This document shows positions 11,422 to 21,339 of a DNA stretch of 64,000 bases, piece by piece. Where the stretch lies: the NCBI GenBank assembly GCA_034769895.1, contig CM068371.1:407509969-407573968 (forward strand), written 5' to 3'. The stretch's first letter is position 1. Every line of letters begins with the position of its first letter. A program made the position numbers and the translations under genes. The stretch comes from Magicicada septendecula (taxonomy: Eukaryota > Arthropoda > Insecta > Hemiptera > Cicadidae). Below the pieces are notes generated by a model that was not told where the DNA came from, did not search any database, and saw only the letters and a program-made list of their open reading frames with translations.

Positions 11422-12133
11422 CGTTAGTAGCGCTGCTCGTCTTGTTGTTGGCGACGAGAAAGTGTTTCGAAAGATTGAAGCTGTGTGTGTGTGGTGAGAT
11501 GTGTTCGAATAATGCGTGCGATTTGAATTGTGTCTGTTCGTTTAGGATGTCGTTTTTATTTGTTTTTGTGTGTTTGTATATTTCTAATTGTTCTAGAGTG
11601 TCTAGTTTTCGGCCTTTTGTGTGTACGTGTAGTATGTTCATGTTATTGTCGATGTTTTTATATGTGTGGTTTGCTTCAATGAGGTGGTTTGCGAAGGTAG
11701 ATTCTGTAGTGGTGTGGAGTGCTTTTGTGTGTTCAACGTATCTCTGTTTGAAGCTACGTCCTGTCTGGCCTATGTAGAATTTACTGCAATTTGAACAATT
11801 TAGTTTATATACACCGGGTAGATCGAATTTGTTTTGTGCTTTGGGCATGCGTTTTGATAGTGTGTGTTCTGTTTTGTTAGTAGTTTTGTAAGCGATTCTG
11901 TATCCTGCTTTTTTGAATTTGTGGGCAATTTTTTCTGTTTGTTTGTTGATGTATGTTAGTGTTATGAATTTGTTGTTTTCTGTCTTTGTCTGTTGTTTGT
12001 TTTGTGTTTTGTGTAGGAGTTTACTGACTATTGTTCTGTCATAACCGTTAGATTCTGCTAGATATTTTATCGTGTTTAGTTCGTCTTTGTAGTCTATTTC
12101 ATCTAAGGGGATGTTGTTAAGTCTATGTATCAT
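11411..12133 (-). pseudogene. Penelope-like element C-terminal region with GIY-YIG endonuclease
   Basis: This continues the RT frame after a one-nucleotide frameshift near 12190. The N-terminal part (MIHRLNNIPLDE onward) links RT to endonuclease. The GIY-YIG domain shows GVYKLNCSNCSKFYIGQTGRS with the Arg-rich FKQRYVEHTKAL helix, including the CxxC just before the FYIG block seen in Penelope elements. It nicks DNA to prime reverse transcription. The stop codon TGA lies inside the CTGATGA core of the hammerhead motif, so coding and ribozyme overlap. Confidence 0.92.
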
Positions 12134-12147
12134 GGTTCTAAAAGCAG

Positions 12148-13401
12148 CTAGTTTGTGTTGTATTGGGTGATTGGAGGTGTTGTGTATTGTGTGTCAGTTG
12201 TAGTTGGTTTTCTGTATATACTGAATTTGTGCCTGTGTTCTAGTTTTGTGATGGAGAGGTCTAAGAAGTTTATGGTATTGTTGTGTTCGTATTCGGCAGT
12301 GAAGGTTATGTTTTTATGTATTTTGTTTATGTGCGTTAGTAACTGTTCACATTGTCTTTTGTTTCCCCTGTATAGTATTAGAATGTCATCAACGTATCTG
12401 TGCCAATATAGTATTTTATGTGAGTGTCTGTCATTGTTTGTGAGTATTTTTGTTTTTTCTAAGTGTTGGAGGAAGACTTCTGCTAGAATGCTGGATATGG
12501 GGGAACCCATGGGTAGGCCATCGTTCTGTGTGTAGTATTTATTGTTATAAGTAAAGTAGTTTTGTTTTGTGATAATGTTCAGAGTTTCTGTTATTTCATT
12601 GATAAGTTCGTCTGGTGTGTAGTTCTGTTTGAGTTTGTTTTGTAGGATGGTGATTGTTTCAGAGATGGGGATGTTTGTGTACAGGTTTTTAATGTCAAAG
12701 GAGGCTAATGTGGCGTTATGGGGGATGTGTATGTCTTTTATTTTTGTTACTAGGTCAGTGTTGTTTTTTACTGCAATGTTGTTGTCTATTTGTGTGTGTT
12801 GTCTAATAATTTTGTCTAGATATTTTGCCAGTTTGTGTGCAGGGGCATTACGGTAGTTGATAATGGGGCGGATCGGAATGTCTTCTTTATGGATTTTGGG
12901 AAGCGCTTGGAGTGTAGGTGCTGATGGTCGGATTTGTTTCATGTAGGGCTTTTGTTTATGTGTCATAATGTGTTTGGCTTTGTTGACTATTTGTTTTACT
13001 GAGTTTTGGTATCTGTCGGTGGGGTCGTGTTTTAGTTCTGTGATGTTGTTCTGTTCTATGAAGTCTTGTACTTTTTTGTGTAGGTTGTCTGTGGGGATAA
13101 TTACAGTCGTGTTGCCTTTGTCAGCTTTTACAAATGTGATGTTGTGTTTGTGTGCCTTTTCCCTCAGTTTGATGGCTGTGTGTATTTCTGAGTTGTGGTT
13201 GTTGTTGTCTGGTGTCTTATGTACTCCTATTGTGTTGTTTATATTATGTCTTAATGTGTCTTGATGTTCTGGTGCTGTGTTTTGTATATTTGTTTCTGTG
13301 TCAATTATGAGCTTTGTTAGTGTTTGGTTGTTATGTTTGTAATGTATGTTATGTTTTAGGCCTTTATCAAGGAGTGTTTGTTCGTTTTTTGTGAGCGTAC
13401 A
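12148..13401 (-). pseudogene. Penelope-like reverse transcriptase, 5'-truncated and frameshifted
   Basis: The order of RT motifs is FVKADKGNTTVI, IRPIINYRNAP, ASFDIKNLYTNIP (first catalytic Asp), NDGLPMGSPISS, YWHRYVDDILIL (catalytic DD) and NFLDLSI, ending with IYRKPTTTD. This set is diagnostic of Penelope-like RTs, relatives of telomerase RT. The open frame formally starts upstream at 13419, but those first codons are the antisense of the inverted right arm; the true 5' end is lost at the fold-back junction (~13401). A single-base deletion near 12190 shifts the frame before the GIY-YIG region. Confidence 0.93.
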
Positions 13402-14163
13402 AATCACCCAATACAACACAAACTAGCTGCTTTTAGAACCATGATACATAGACTTAACAACATCCCCTTAGATGAAATAGACTACAAAGACGAACTAAAC
13501 ACGATAAAATATCTAGCAGAATCTAACGGTTATGACAGAACAATAGTCAGTAAACTCCTACACAAAACACAAAACAAACAACAGACAAAGACAGAAAACA
13601 ACAAATTCATAACACTAACATACATCAACAAACAAACAGAAAAAATTGCCCACAAATTCAAAAAAGCAGGATACAGAATCGCTTACAAAACTACTAACAA
13701 AACAGAACACACACTATCAAAACGCATGCCCACAGCACAAAACAAATTCGATCTACCCGGTGTATATAAACTAAATTGTTCAAATTGCAGTAAATTCTAC
13801 ATAGGCCAGACAGGACGTAGCTTCAAACAGAGATACGTTGAACACACAAAAGCACTCCACACCACTACAGAATCTACCTTCGCAAACCACCTCATTGAAG
13901 CAAACCACACATATAAAAACATCGACAATAACATGAACATACTACACGTACACACAAAAGGCCGAAAACTAGACACTCTAGAACAATTAGAAATATACTA
14001 ACACACAAAAACAAATAAAAACGACATCCTAAACGAACAGACACAATTCAAATCGCATGCATTATTCGAACACATCTCACCACACACACACAGCTTCAAT
14101 CTTTCGAAACACTTTCTCGTCGCCAACAACAAGACGAGCAGCGCTACTAACGACAGCCTCTGA
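13402..14163 (+). pseudogene. Second GIY-YIG copy of the Penelope element, with nonsense codon
   Basis: Same protein segment as 11411-12133 but on the plus strand, continuous from HPIQHKLAAFRTMIHR. A TAA at about 13999-14001, replacing a Lys codon after LEIY, truncates it. Beyond that the frame remains intact to the TGA in the ribozyme core at 14161-14163. Confidence 0.88.
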
Positions 14164-14199
14164 TGAAGCCTTCTATAGGTGAAAGCCGGTTTAGGCTGT
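14153..14199 (+). ncRNA. Hammerhead ribozyme-like motif, right arm
   Basis: Stem I is ACAGCCT (14153-14159) paired with AGGCTGT (14193-14199). The core CTGATGA is at 14160-14166, followed by one A, and stem II is GCCT/AGGT closing a 5-nt loop. GAAA is at 14181-14184, and an 8-nt GCCGGTTT replaces a tiny helix III; cleavage would fall before AGGCTGT. Order and conserved cores match a type I hammerhead with minimal helix III, as reported for Penelope-like elements. Activity is not shown. Confidence 0.78.
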
Positions 14200-14271
14200 A
14201 AGGTAAAACTTTACGTTTTTACTTATAAAAAACTTTGTGTTCCGAGTCGTCAATATTATAGTGATATTTAG

Positions 14272-14308
14272 TTAAGTAACGGACACGTCATGGACAACGA
14301 TATCCAAG
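14272..14308 (+). other. 37-bp terminal extension of the Penelope insertion
   Basis: This sequence lies between the end of the right arm and the right target duplication and is absent from the left side. A close relative, sharing AACGGACACGTCATGGACAA, is at 22506-22540, so it is a recurring sequence and not filler. I recall that Drosophila Penelope copies have a short terminal extension of similar size, but I cannot verify homology. Confidence 0.6.
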
Positions 14309-14323
14309 AATATAACTGTTCTA
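14309..14323. repeat. Right target-site duplication of the Penelope-like insertion
   Basis: AATATAACTGTTCTA, identical to 11291-11305. Confidence 0.75.
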
Positions 14324-14878
14324 TCTTACATTGTTTGGTGGTCTTATGATTATCTATTTGGATCACAATCTTCATTAAACTAGTCACACTAACTGTCTGT
14401 GTATTTTTTGACTATTTAATCCTTGATGTTTCCACTATGAAAGTAACACATTTTCTTCCGCTATAAACCTTATCACTGGAATTGTTTGTGGGGTTTATTA
14501 GGTTAAAATTAGTTAACTGGTCACAGGTTCTCACACTTACATTAAGTATTCACTATAACTGTTTGTGATTTCTTAAGTATGTTAAACACTGTTTCTTCAT
14601 AGTTGACAATCACTATTCTTTTGGTTACTAGTATTGTCTCTAGTACACTTGATGAATGATGATTTCTTGTATGGTCTATCCATTTTCTTCTCTCTTCATG
14701 TCATGTTTCCTTGTCCTTCTTCTTCCTTTCTTCTTTAGGTTTGAACGTCTTCTTCAATATTTCCATTGTAGTAGTCGTTGTTTCATAATATTTATATTTG
14801 TAAATATATTGGTTTGTCTGCCATCATTGTGGTTGCTCCTGAGTTGTTTCTTCCTTTATTTTGCATAGTCATTTTATT

Positions 14879-14964
14879 GGTTCCCCTCACTGTTGGAATC
14901 TTGTTGTCTTCTTTTACACTTTTATTATTTATTATTTTTGTTGGTTCCCCTCACTGTTGGAATC
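14879..14964. repeat. 64-bp-spaced direct repeat in the G1 LTR
   Basis: A 22-bp block starting GGTTCCCCTCACTG occurs at 14879 and again at 14943, with a T-rich spacer. It lies in the 5' part of the inferred G1 LTR and is another sign of internal tandem growth. Confidence 0.7.
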
Positions 14965-15203
14965 TATTGGGCCTGGTTTCTAACATTTTATTTTGGCTCA
15001 TGGTCATTTTCTTTCTTCATTTCGTGTACGATGCTGCTATGTTACACTTTCTCCTTCATAGTTGGAACTTTACACTAATATATCTGTAGATACACACTTT
15101 TTGTTCACATAGTTTTACTTATCTAGAAATACTTTCATGCTTTCCCGTCACTTGACGTTATAATTGCTTACTTTATGTAACTACCAAATTTGGTAACGTT
15201 ACA

Positions 15204-15687
15204 ACGTTGAACCTTCCATTGGTGATATTGTCTCTAATCATATTCTGTACGGAATCCGACCAGTATTTTGACCTAAAAACTTTCTTAAATTCTTCATAAT
15301 TACTTGTTTCTTTTCGAACAGCCGACCACCAATTATCATTTATGTTTTTAAAACAGTCATCTAACAAATTCTTAATTATGTTCCATCGGGTCACTTTAAT
15401 TCTACCAAACCATTCATCTATCCTATTTAAAAATTCAATGGGGTTTCCTCTATAAATTTTGAAATGTTTTCGTTTTGATCAGGGGCTATGTGGTGTGCCA
15501 GGTACATTGGTCTATTTTGTAAATTTTCGATTGACTCCTTCATATTAATCAACTCCTGATTTTGTATATTTTCAACGGTCCCTTTATTATGATCCACTTG
15601 AGTTTTTATTTGTATTATTTCATTGTTAACTAGCTCTATTCTTCCAGCTATGTTAATTTGTACTTCGTGTAATTTTTCTTGGGTTTC
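15204..15687 (-). pseudogene. G2 gag fragment, capsid side (related to G1 gag)
   Basis: The minus strand encodes a coiled-coil segment (15687-15427) and then the capsid motif block (RWNIIKNLLDDCFKN, DNWWSAVRKETSNYE, FKKVFRSKYWSDSVQNMIRDNITNG). It aligns with the G1 capsid (DNWWTATRHEVGSYD, FKxKYWSE) but is clearly diverged. There is a frameshift at about 15430. The gene is cut on one side by the G1 LTR (15203) and on the other by the DD82E transposon (15690). Confidence 0.8.
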
Positions 15688-15719
15688 TATACTATTATTA
15701 AAACTTCTTTGGTATTGAC
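15687..15719 (+). repeat. Left terminal inverted repeat of the DD82E transposon
   Basis: Begins CTATACTATTATTAAAAC; the reverse complement matches 18449-18481 with one mismatch. The first C and TA are host bases or the duplication. Confidence 0.9.
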
Positions 15720-18478
15720 GTTTGTACTGAAAGGGAAACAACGTTGCCACACTCTGACCACGTGACTTCTACAAGTGGATAAACACGAATGATTCACATA
15801 CTAACAACTTACAACACGTTCACGCTCAAGGTCATTTAATACGGCTTTTCAAGACAAAACGGTTTACTTTTAAAACATATGATATCTCTTAATGTACTTT
15901 TAATTACAGTAAAACATCCAGATATGCTTTTGTAGTGAAGTCGCGTAGCTTATATCGTAGTGAATACGATTATTTAATGTACGGTTGCAATAATAAATAC
16001 GTATTATACTGTACATTACCTTAATCATAGTGCACACTAATCTATTCACAATCGCGTAAAAAATCTTTTATTTTTGTGAAATGACATGAACCGTGTTACG
16101 CCAATTCTAGTTAAGTCCAACTCTGGTAATATGAGATCTTACTTATTATTTTGGTATGGATTTAATATCATAATAATTTACTGGAAAAACGTGATAAATA
16201 ATTACTCTATTATTATATCATGAACTTAATAAATACAGATAATTTGGTATTAAGCAAGCATAAATATTTGCGAAATCTTCATAAATGAAACTGCCTATGA
16301 ATAGTGAAATATTAATTTATAATTGATAGTAATTGTAATATTGGACTATAATATTTCGTTTGTTAATCTTTGTTTAGTTAAAGATTAAATTAAATACTTT
16401 TATATTGCAATTTTATATTTAACATTACTTCTAACATTAAACAAAATAAAAACTTACGTTTATAATGGGTGAACTCCGCTTAATGTAGAATCACTATCTT
16501 CAGATTCAACTGATTCACTGTCACTCGAACAATTCAGAGAAATGATCAAATTTTCTACCTGGTGTTCCACTATACCTTCATTTTTCCAAGCGTCTTCAAT
16601 AACTGACTTGGTGTGTTCGACTACCTTCTTCCAGTTTTCTCCAGTAATCATTTGTATGGCTTCATTTGTTAATTTTTCGACTTCAGTCATCGTGAATTTT
16701 GTATTGTTTATGGCAACGTATTTTTTAACCCTGGCCCATATTAGTTCTATGGCATTAAAGTGACAATGATATGGAGGCAACCGGGTGACTTTATGACCGT
16801 AACTTTCAGCCAACTCGTCAACAGTATACACAGGAAACTTTGGTTTATTAAATAGTAGAAATTCCATCAACTCAGCCTTTTTCATATCCTCTGCCAATGG
16901 AATGTTTCGACGTTTTAACCATTCAACCATCTCTTCTTTTTCTGAAGCCATTGTTGGGGCCTTGTCTTTAATCACTGAATGATATGGGGCGTTGTCCATC
17001 ACGATCACTGAATTGAGAGGAATATTCTGTAACATGAATTCTTCAAACCATGTTTTAAATTTGTTTCATTTCTTCGTGATAGTCAGAAGTCTTTTTCGAT
17101 TTAAATACATAGAGGCAATTAAGAATAAACCCCTGAGAATTTCCGGCGTGGATAATTATAAGTCTTCCACCTTTTCCAATTCGCACTGGCATAGTTCCCG
17201 CCGTAGAATCATCCGACCAAGACGTTTTTAAAGAATGTCCTGCGTTCACCCATGTTTCGTCAACCCAGACGACGTTATTAAAATTTTCATTTATTACACG
17301 TCTAAGAAATCTACAGCGAGAAGCAACTACGTGTTGTTGCTCCATTAATACTTTTCTACCCGAAACGGTAGTAAATTTAAATCCCAAATTTTTAATTACG
17401 GACCGTAAAGACGAGTGGCTACCAGTGAAAAGCTCTGCATCATGAAGTGTAACTAGTAGCTTTTTTATTGTAGGATACTCTTTACGACTGTAATACTCAT
17501 ATACGTGGCGACGGATCCCATCTTCTGCAAAAGCATCCAGATTAGTAACACGTTTTTCTATCCGTTTTGTTTTTTACCTGGTGTTTCCAGTTTAGAAGGG
17601 CCAGCTTCCTCGCTTTGATTAAACTTCTCCTTACCTATCGTTACGACCGTATTTTTACTTATAGAGAGTGCAGCTGCTGTTCTATCAACAACTTGACTAA
17701 CTGAAATCAGAGGCCCACCTTGTTCCTTCTCTTTCTCGAAATAATCTCGTAGAGAACAAACGAATTCTCTGGACTGCCCTCTAATTGGTACTCCGCGACC
17801 GGAAATACGTGTTTTCTCTTTTACCGTGTGTATTCGCGGTCGACCACGCTTTTTCCCAGTTTCCTCACTTTCAGACATACCTTCTGTTTGAAAGTAAACG
17901 CGTATAGGTTAAAGCTGTTACGTATTTTAAAGAATTCAAAATTTAAGAATGTAGATATTTATACAAATTATTTAAAAATAAAAATCGCACGCACAAAGTT
18001 CCGTAAAATGACAAAATAAAGTAAATTTATACTTAGGTAAACATGTTATTTAAACATGCTTATGCTTATTTAGTTAATAATTATAATAGATTGACATATT
18101 TTCACTACACTTAGTTAATTAGTCAGAAATTAGTTAAGTAATTAGAAATTAGTTAGCAATAAACTTGTATCTGCAACACAACTATTTAAGTATTAAACTA
18201 ACGTACACCCATGAATAATCAAACAAGTGTAACCGAGAACACAGCACTCTTAACAAACAGACTTCGTTACATAGAACCTACACTAACAGATCACTCTGTG
18301 GCGCCAAATTCCACACTGGTTTTAATAACAGCACGTGTGGGACATATTGGCAACAGTGTGCGTTGCTACGGTTACTGTTTACAGTTTTGAGTACGGCGAT
18401 TGGTTGAGAGGCACGTAGCAGTCAGTTGTTTAATCAACAGTTCCATCTGTCAATACCAAACAAGTTTTAATAATAGTA
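15690..18478 (-). mobile_element. DD82E ('Sailor'-type) Tc1/mariner-group transposon, ~2.79 kb
   Basis: 33-bp inverted repeats lie at 15687-15719 and 18449-18481, matching at 32 of 33 positions. They include the flanking TA, giving a TA target duplication (15688-15689 and 18479-18480). If the element and one TA are removed, the G2 gag reading frame runs straight across the site, which fixes the boundaries. It encodes one minus-strand transposase with two frameshifts and is therefore not autonomous as it stands. Confidence 0.9.
16460..17878 (-). pseudogene. DD82E transposase with two frameshifts
   Basis: An ATG at 17878 opens an N-terminal region with a basic GRPR segment and a helix-turn-helix-like stretch (VDRTAAALSISKNTVVTI). 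One-base frameshifts occur near 17565 and near 17045. The catalytic triad is D in VVWVDETWVN, D in VIVMDNAPYHS and E in FNAIELIWARVKKYV. I count 82 residues between the second D and the E. DD82E spacing separates this from classical Tc1 (DD34E) and mariner (DD34D); I recall the name Sailor for such IS630-Tc1-mariner relatives. It cuts and pastes DNA at TA. Confidence 0.9.
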
Positions 18479-18481
18479 TAG
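18449..18481 (+). repeat. Right terminal inverted repeat of the DD82E transposon
   Basis: Begins GTCAATACCAAACAAG and ends at the TATA overlapping the target TA. Partner of 15687-15719. Confidence 0.9.
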
Positions 18482-19104
18482 TTGTACCTCTTTTACTCTA
18501 GTTTTGTTATTGTTTTCTATTTGGTTTATTCAGGCCTCTACTTCCACTCCGAGTTGTATGATGGTTTCATCCGTCTTTTCTAGACCTACCTTGGTTTCAG
18601 CTATCTGCTGTCTTACTTCCTCTTCGTAATCATCCACCCTTTTGCTAAGTGTTTCATTGACATTTGCAATCCTTTCGTTTATGACTTCTCTCAACGCTTG
18701 GTTTTGTTCATTTATAATTTGCCGCAAATTCTTATTACTGTTTTCAATTTTTTCGTCTATTTGTTTGTTGTTTTCCTGAATCTGCCTTAACTCTCGTCAT
18801 TCCTGTCAAACCTTTTGTTAATTTGGTTTAAGCTTTCATGTATTTGTCGGTTATTCCCATTAGTTTCCTCTTTATTCTTATCAAATTTCTCGTTCATTAG
18901 TTTAAGTTCTCACTCAAAATTTCGTTTTGTTTCTGTGAGTATTCTTTTATACTGTCTATTTTATTTTCTATCTTTTCTGAGTTTTCTTCAAATTTTTTAT
19001 TTAATTCTTCCTTCTGTTTCTTGGAATCTTCTTTAATACTGTCTATTTTCTCATTAGTTTATCTATTATCTTCTTTAATTAATTCCCATAATTTTTGTAA
19101 ATCC
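18481..19104 (-). pseudogene. G2 gag fragment, N-terminal coiled coil
   Basis: The minus strand encodes heptad-rich coiled coil (IINEQNQALREVINERIANV...) in several frames broken by stops and frameshifts, including a TGA just downstream of LGVEVEA. It matches the style and position of the G1 N-terminal gag and joins the fragment at 15687 across the DD82E transposon. It ends abruptly at about 19104, where a pogo-like fragment in the opposite orientation begins. Confidence 0.75.
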
Positions 19105-19738
19105 AGGCCTCCTCTGGCTTCCTCAGATGCATCTCCTGTGGAACCTCTTTCCATACCGTCTACTTCAACAGCTCCATCACCAGTTGTTCAATCTACAAAA
19201 AATGCTGAAACTAGCAAGGGCTCTCAAACAACAATGGATCTACAATCTACTTCAACAGGTTCGCCGCCAGTCATTCGACCTTCCACTTCAGTAGTTTCTC
19301 CATTACATGTTCGACCTTTTCCAAAATCTTCAAAAAAAGTTGGCTCAACTAAGCGGAAGAGATCTAAGAGCAGAATTTTGACAGACACACCAATCAAAAT
19401 CCATAGAGACAAATTATGCTGATCGTCATTCTAACAAAATCAGCTCTCGAATCAGTAAAAGGAAAATTTCTCCTGGATTGAAGCAGTCAGTGAAACGAGC
19501 TATGTTATTTAATTCTGAGGATGAAGACAACTGCAGGTCCTTGCAGAAATCCCCCAGAAATGGGTCGATGAAAAAAACATCTTCAACGGAGTCATGGTAT
19601 TGTATTTTTTGCAGGGAAGACCGTGTGGCTGATATGAGGCCGTGCTTTCTGTGTCAAACATACGTTCATGAAGAATGTGTGGGATTAACTGTGAATGATA
19701 AAGAAAAATATGTGTGTTGCAACTGTGAAACTAATTAA
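19105..19738 (+). pseudogene. C-terminal end of a pogo-like (DDE_1) transposase with PHD-like finger
   Basis: Two plus-strand frames, split by a one-base shift near 19425, encode a Ser/Thr/Pro-rich linker (PSTSTAPSP, PSTSVVSP) and basic KRKRSK patches. They end with WYCIFCREDR...CFLCQTYVHEECVG...YVCCNC. The cysteine/histidine order C-x2-C, C-x2-C, H-x2-C, C-x2-C is a PHD-like zinc finger. Pogo/Tigger-related transposases of animals often have such a tail. The catalytic and DNA-binding parts are missing, so only the 3' end of the element remains. Confidence 0.7.
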
Positions 19739-20307
19739 TGTAGCTTGTCATAAAATTAATTGAGATGATTGTATTTTCCATTTTTATTTATAAGAATGTT
19801 TTCTTGGATTTAATAAATTTCTAAAACTTTTCTTCTATTTCCTTATTAAAAAATAATACTTTACTTGATTTGTGAAAACTTGTTATAATGAATGATTAAA
19901 ATGAATTTTCCTTGTAAAATTTGCATTTCATTTCAATACAGAATTATTGGGTCAAACCACCCTCAACATGGGTCAAACCTGCCACATGTGGGCGGTTTGA
20001 CCCACAATATATTACTTTTTATTTTATAAATTTTGTTTTTTTACAAGCTTGATTTCCTTTTTTTCGTGTATTTTTTATATTATTGAAACTCTTATTTATC
20101 ATAATGAGCAACGAAAAGCTACTAAAATGAGTTACATTTCATTTTATTGTGAAAATTAGAAAAATGGGTCAAACTTCCCCTCTTTCCCTTACTAAATAAG
20201 TATAGAGTTCAGTTTGTATATTAGTTTTCCATTATTATTCACATTACATTGGCTAGACATTTCTCAATCATTGTCTGATCAGACATAATTAGTTACATAA
20301 ATCAGAG
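19739..20307 (+). other. Non-coding 3' region after the pogo-like fragment, with GGGTCAAACC repeats
   Basis: AT-rich with no gene. TGGGTCAAACC occurs at 19948 and 19969, inverted (GGTTTGACCCA) at 19994-20004, and as ATGGGTCAAACTTCCCC near 20163-20180. These could be subterminal transposase-binding repeats and the terminal region of the pogo-like element. No matching opposite terminal repeat is visible. Confidence 0.45.
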
Positions 20308-21240
20308 CAGCGTTTCCCAAACTTGTTTAGCCCAAGGCACACTACAAATACATAGTCAGAAGCCATGGCACACTATCTCCCACTACATACATATCCCCCT
20401 CAAAATGTCAGTACCTTTCTGCGACACCTTTAAAATCACACTGCAGTGTAATATACCATAATAATGTTACTTACTTACCTCAGTACTACTTGTGGTTTCC
20501 TAGTGGATTTTTCCAACTGTAATACAAATTTATCAACAAAGTTAGATTTTTGTGACTTATAAAATTACAAAAAGCGATTGAAACACATTTTCTCACATAA
20601 CGTTTATTTGCACTTTCTTAATTAACAAAATAATGGAAAATACAAAATATTACAAGATTAAAGTTTGTTTTGTATTAAGTAGGTTATTTAGTCTTTCTAT
20701 TTCCAAATTTTAATGCGATACATGGGATTGGTATTTTTTCATTAGGTCCTTGTTCCATGATCGAATAATGGATAAACACACTCTCATGTTTGAAGTTGAG
20801 ATGAATTTTTTAAATTTTATTTCGTTTATTGTGGAAAGTGCTGACTCACAAATATAAGATGTAGAAAAGGTTAGCAGCGCCTTCATAGCCTTTTTCGTTA
20901 TCGTGTTCGATATTCATTCATCAGTGACAGCCAAAAGGCCACAATATCAGAGGTTTTCTTCTTTATAGTCTTTTTTGATTCTTAGTCTATGTCTTGCACT
21001 AGTTTTGTGTATTCTAGTTTTAGGCCACAGTCATTCCTGATACCATTCAAGTCGTTTTCTACTACAGTTTTCAACCGTGCATTGTCATAAGCATTATCAA
21101 TAAAAGGATCCCTTACCCCATCAGACAAAGTAGTGTCAAGGGAACAGAAATAATTTCCAATATTTTCTGCCGTCAAAGACAACCTCCGTCCGTTTTTTCC
21201 ATGTGGTTCTACAAATTTCTTTTCCACTCTTAATTAGGTA
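20308..21240 (-). mobile_element. Truncated hAT transposon (terminal repeat plus 3' part of transposase)
   Basis: CAGCGTTTCCCAAACT at 20308 is a typical hAT terminal repeat and is followed by the usual 'GCCCAAGGCACACTA' type subterminal sequence. The minus strand encodes hAT transposase segments. No second terminal repeat is found to the right, so the 5' part is lost. Confidence 0.75.
20740..21240 (-). pseudogene. hAT transposase C-terminal remnant
   Basis: An 82-codon frame (21227-20982) holds a YFCSLD...VRDPFIDN...LNGIRNDCGLKLEYTKL segment. Lower, in shifted frames at about 20770-20900, comes a KKAMKALLTFSTSYICESALST block. These match the order in ZBED-like hAT transposases: xxFPxLxxxxWVRDPF, then FWxxxxxxYPxL, then the ALLPFxTTYLCExGFS dimerisation domain. 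Several frameshifts make it non-functional. Confidence 0.78.
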
Positions 21241-21339
21241 AATTAATTTCCAATGTTGGCTTCAAGACAGGACTATTAACTAAGCTATTTTATATACTGT
21301 ATATCATTTTTAATATTGGCTTATATTTTTTATGAATAT

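Larger units (their letters stand above)
11303..12172 (-). repeat. Left 870-bp arm of the Penelope fold-back
   Basis: This is the inverted counterpart of 13402-14271; the pairing is colinear, with left = 25574 minus right, and no indel. I noticed only two or three differences, including a Lys/Thr change after RMP and a base that makes a stop in the right arm. Confidence 0.92.
13402..14271 (+). repeat. Right 870-bp arm of the Penelope fold-back
   Basis: Reverse complement of 11303-12172, beginning AATCACCCAATAC and ending GTGATATTTAG. It begins at the RT/endonuclease linker and carries no RT of its own. Confidence 0.92.
11303..14308 (-). mobile_element. Fold-back Penelope-like retroelement (GIY-YIG type)
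   Basis: The element comprises a reverse transcriptase and GIY-YIG endonuclease on the minus strand (13419-11411). This is fused head-to-head to a second plus-strand copy of the endonuclease end (13402-14271). The arms 11303-12172 and 13402-14271 are each 870 bp and almost identical in inverted orientation, with a 1229-bp spacer holding the RT. Each arm ends in a hammerhead-like motif. A 37-bp extension (14272-14308) follows the right arm before the 15-bp target duplication. Inverted partial copies are a known Penelope-like arrangement. It sits inside the G1 LTR, so it is younger than G1. Confidence 0.9.
1743..15203 (-). mobile_element. Ty3/gypsy LTR retrotransposon G1 (minus strand), 5' LTR interrupted by a Penelope-like element
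   Basis: Reading the minus strand, the order is long 5' LTR (15203 to 7594), tRNA-Lys PBS, coiled-coil gag, capsid/RG-rich gag, protease, RT, RNase H and integrase. This is the Ty3/gypsy order, with integrase after RNase H. No env gene is visible. The 3' LTR is not recognisable below 1743, so the copy is 3'-truncated. Its 5' boundary falls inside the gag of a related element (G2), indicating nested insertion. Coding capacity is lost through a gag frameshift near 5930, a small tandem duplication in integrase near 2750 and an in-frame stop near 2100. Confidence 0.8.
7594..15203 (-). repeat. Inferred 5' LTR of G1 (~4.6 kb without the Penelope insertion)
   Basis: The minus strand starts TGTAACGTTACC at 15203 and ends GTTGTGTTACA at 7594, next to the PBS. 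The sequence near its 3' end (about 7628-7660: GACTAGC...CAACAGTGGGGCTTAA.GGAGAG) matches the corresponding part of the flanked solo LTR at 33212-36653, and both begin TGTAAC with a nearby CAAATTT. Removing the Penelope-like insertion and one target duplication (3018 bp) leaves about 4592 bp, very long for an LTR. It has no ORFs of its own, is A-rich on the sense strand, and contains tandem repeats. The far edge at 15203 is inferred from end similarity and from interruption of G2 gag there. Confidence 0.6.
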
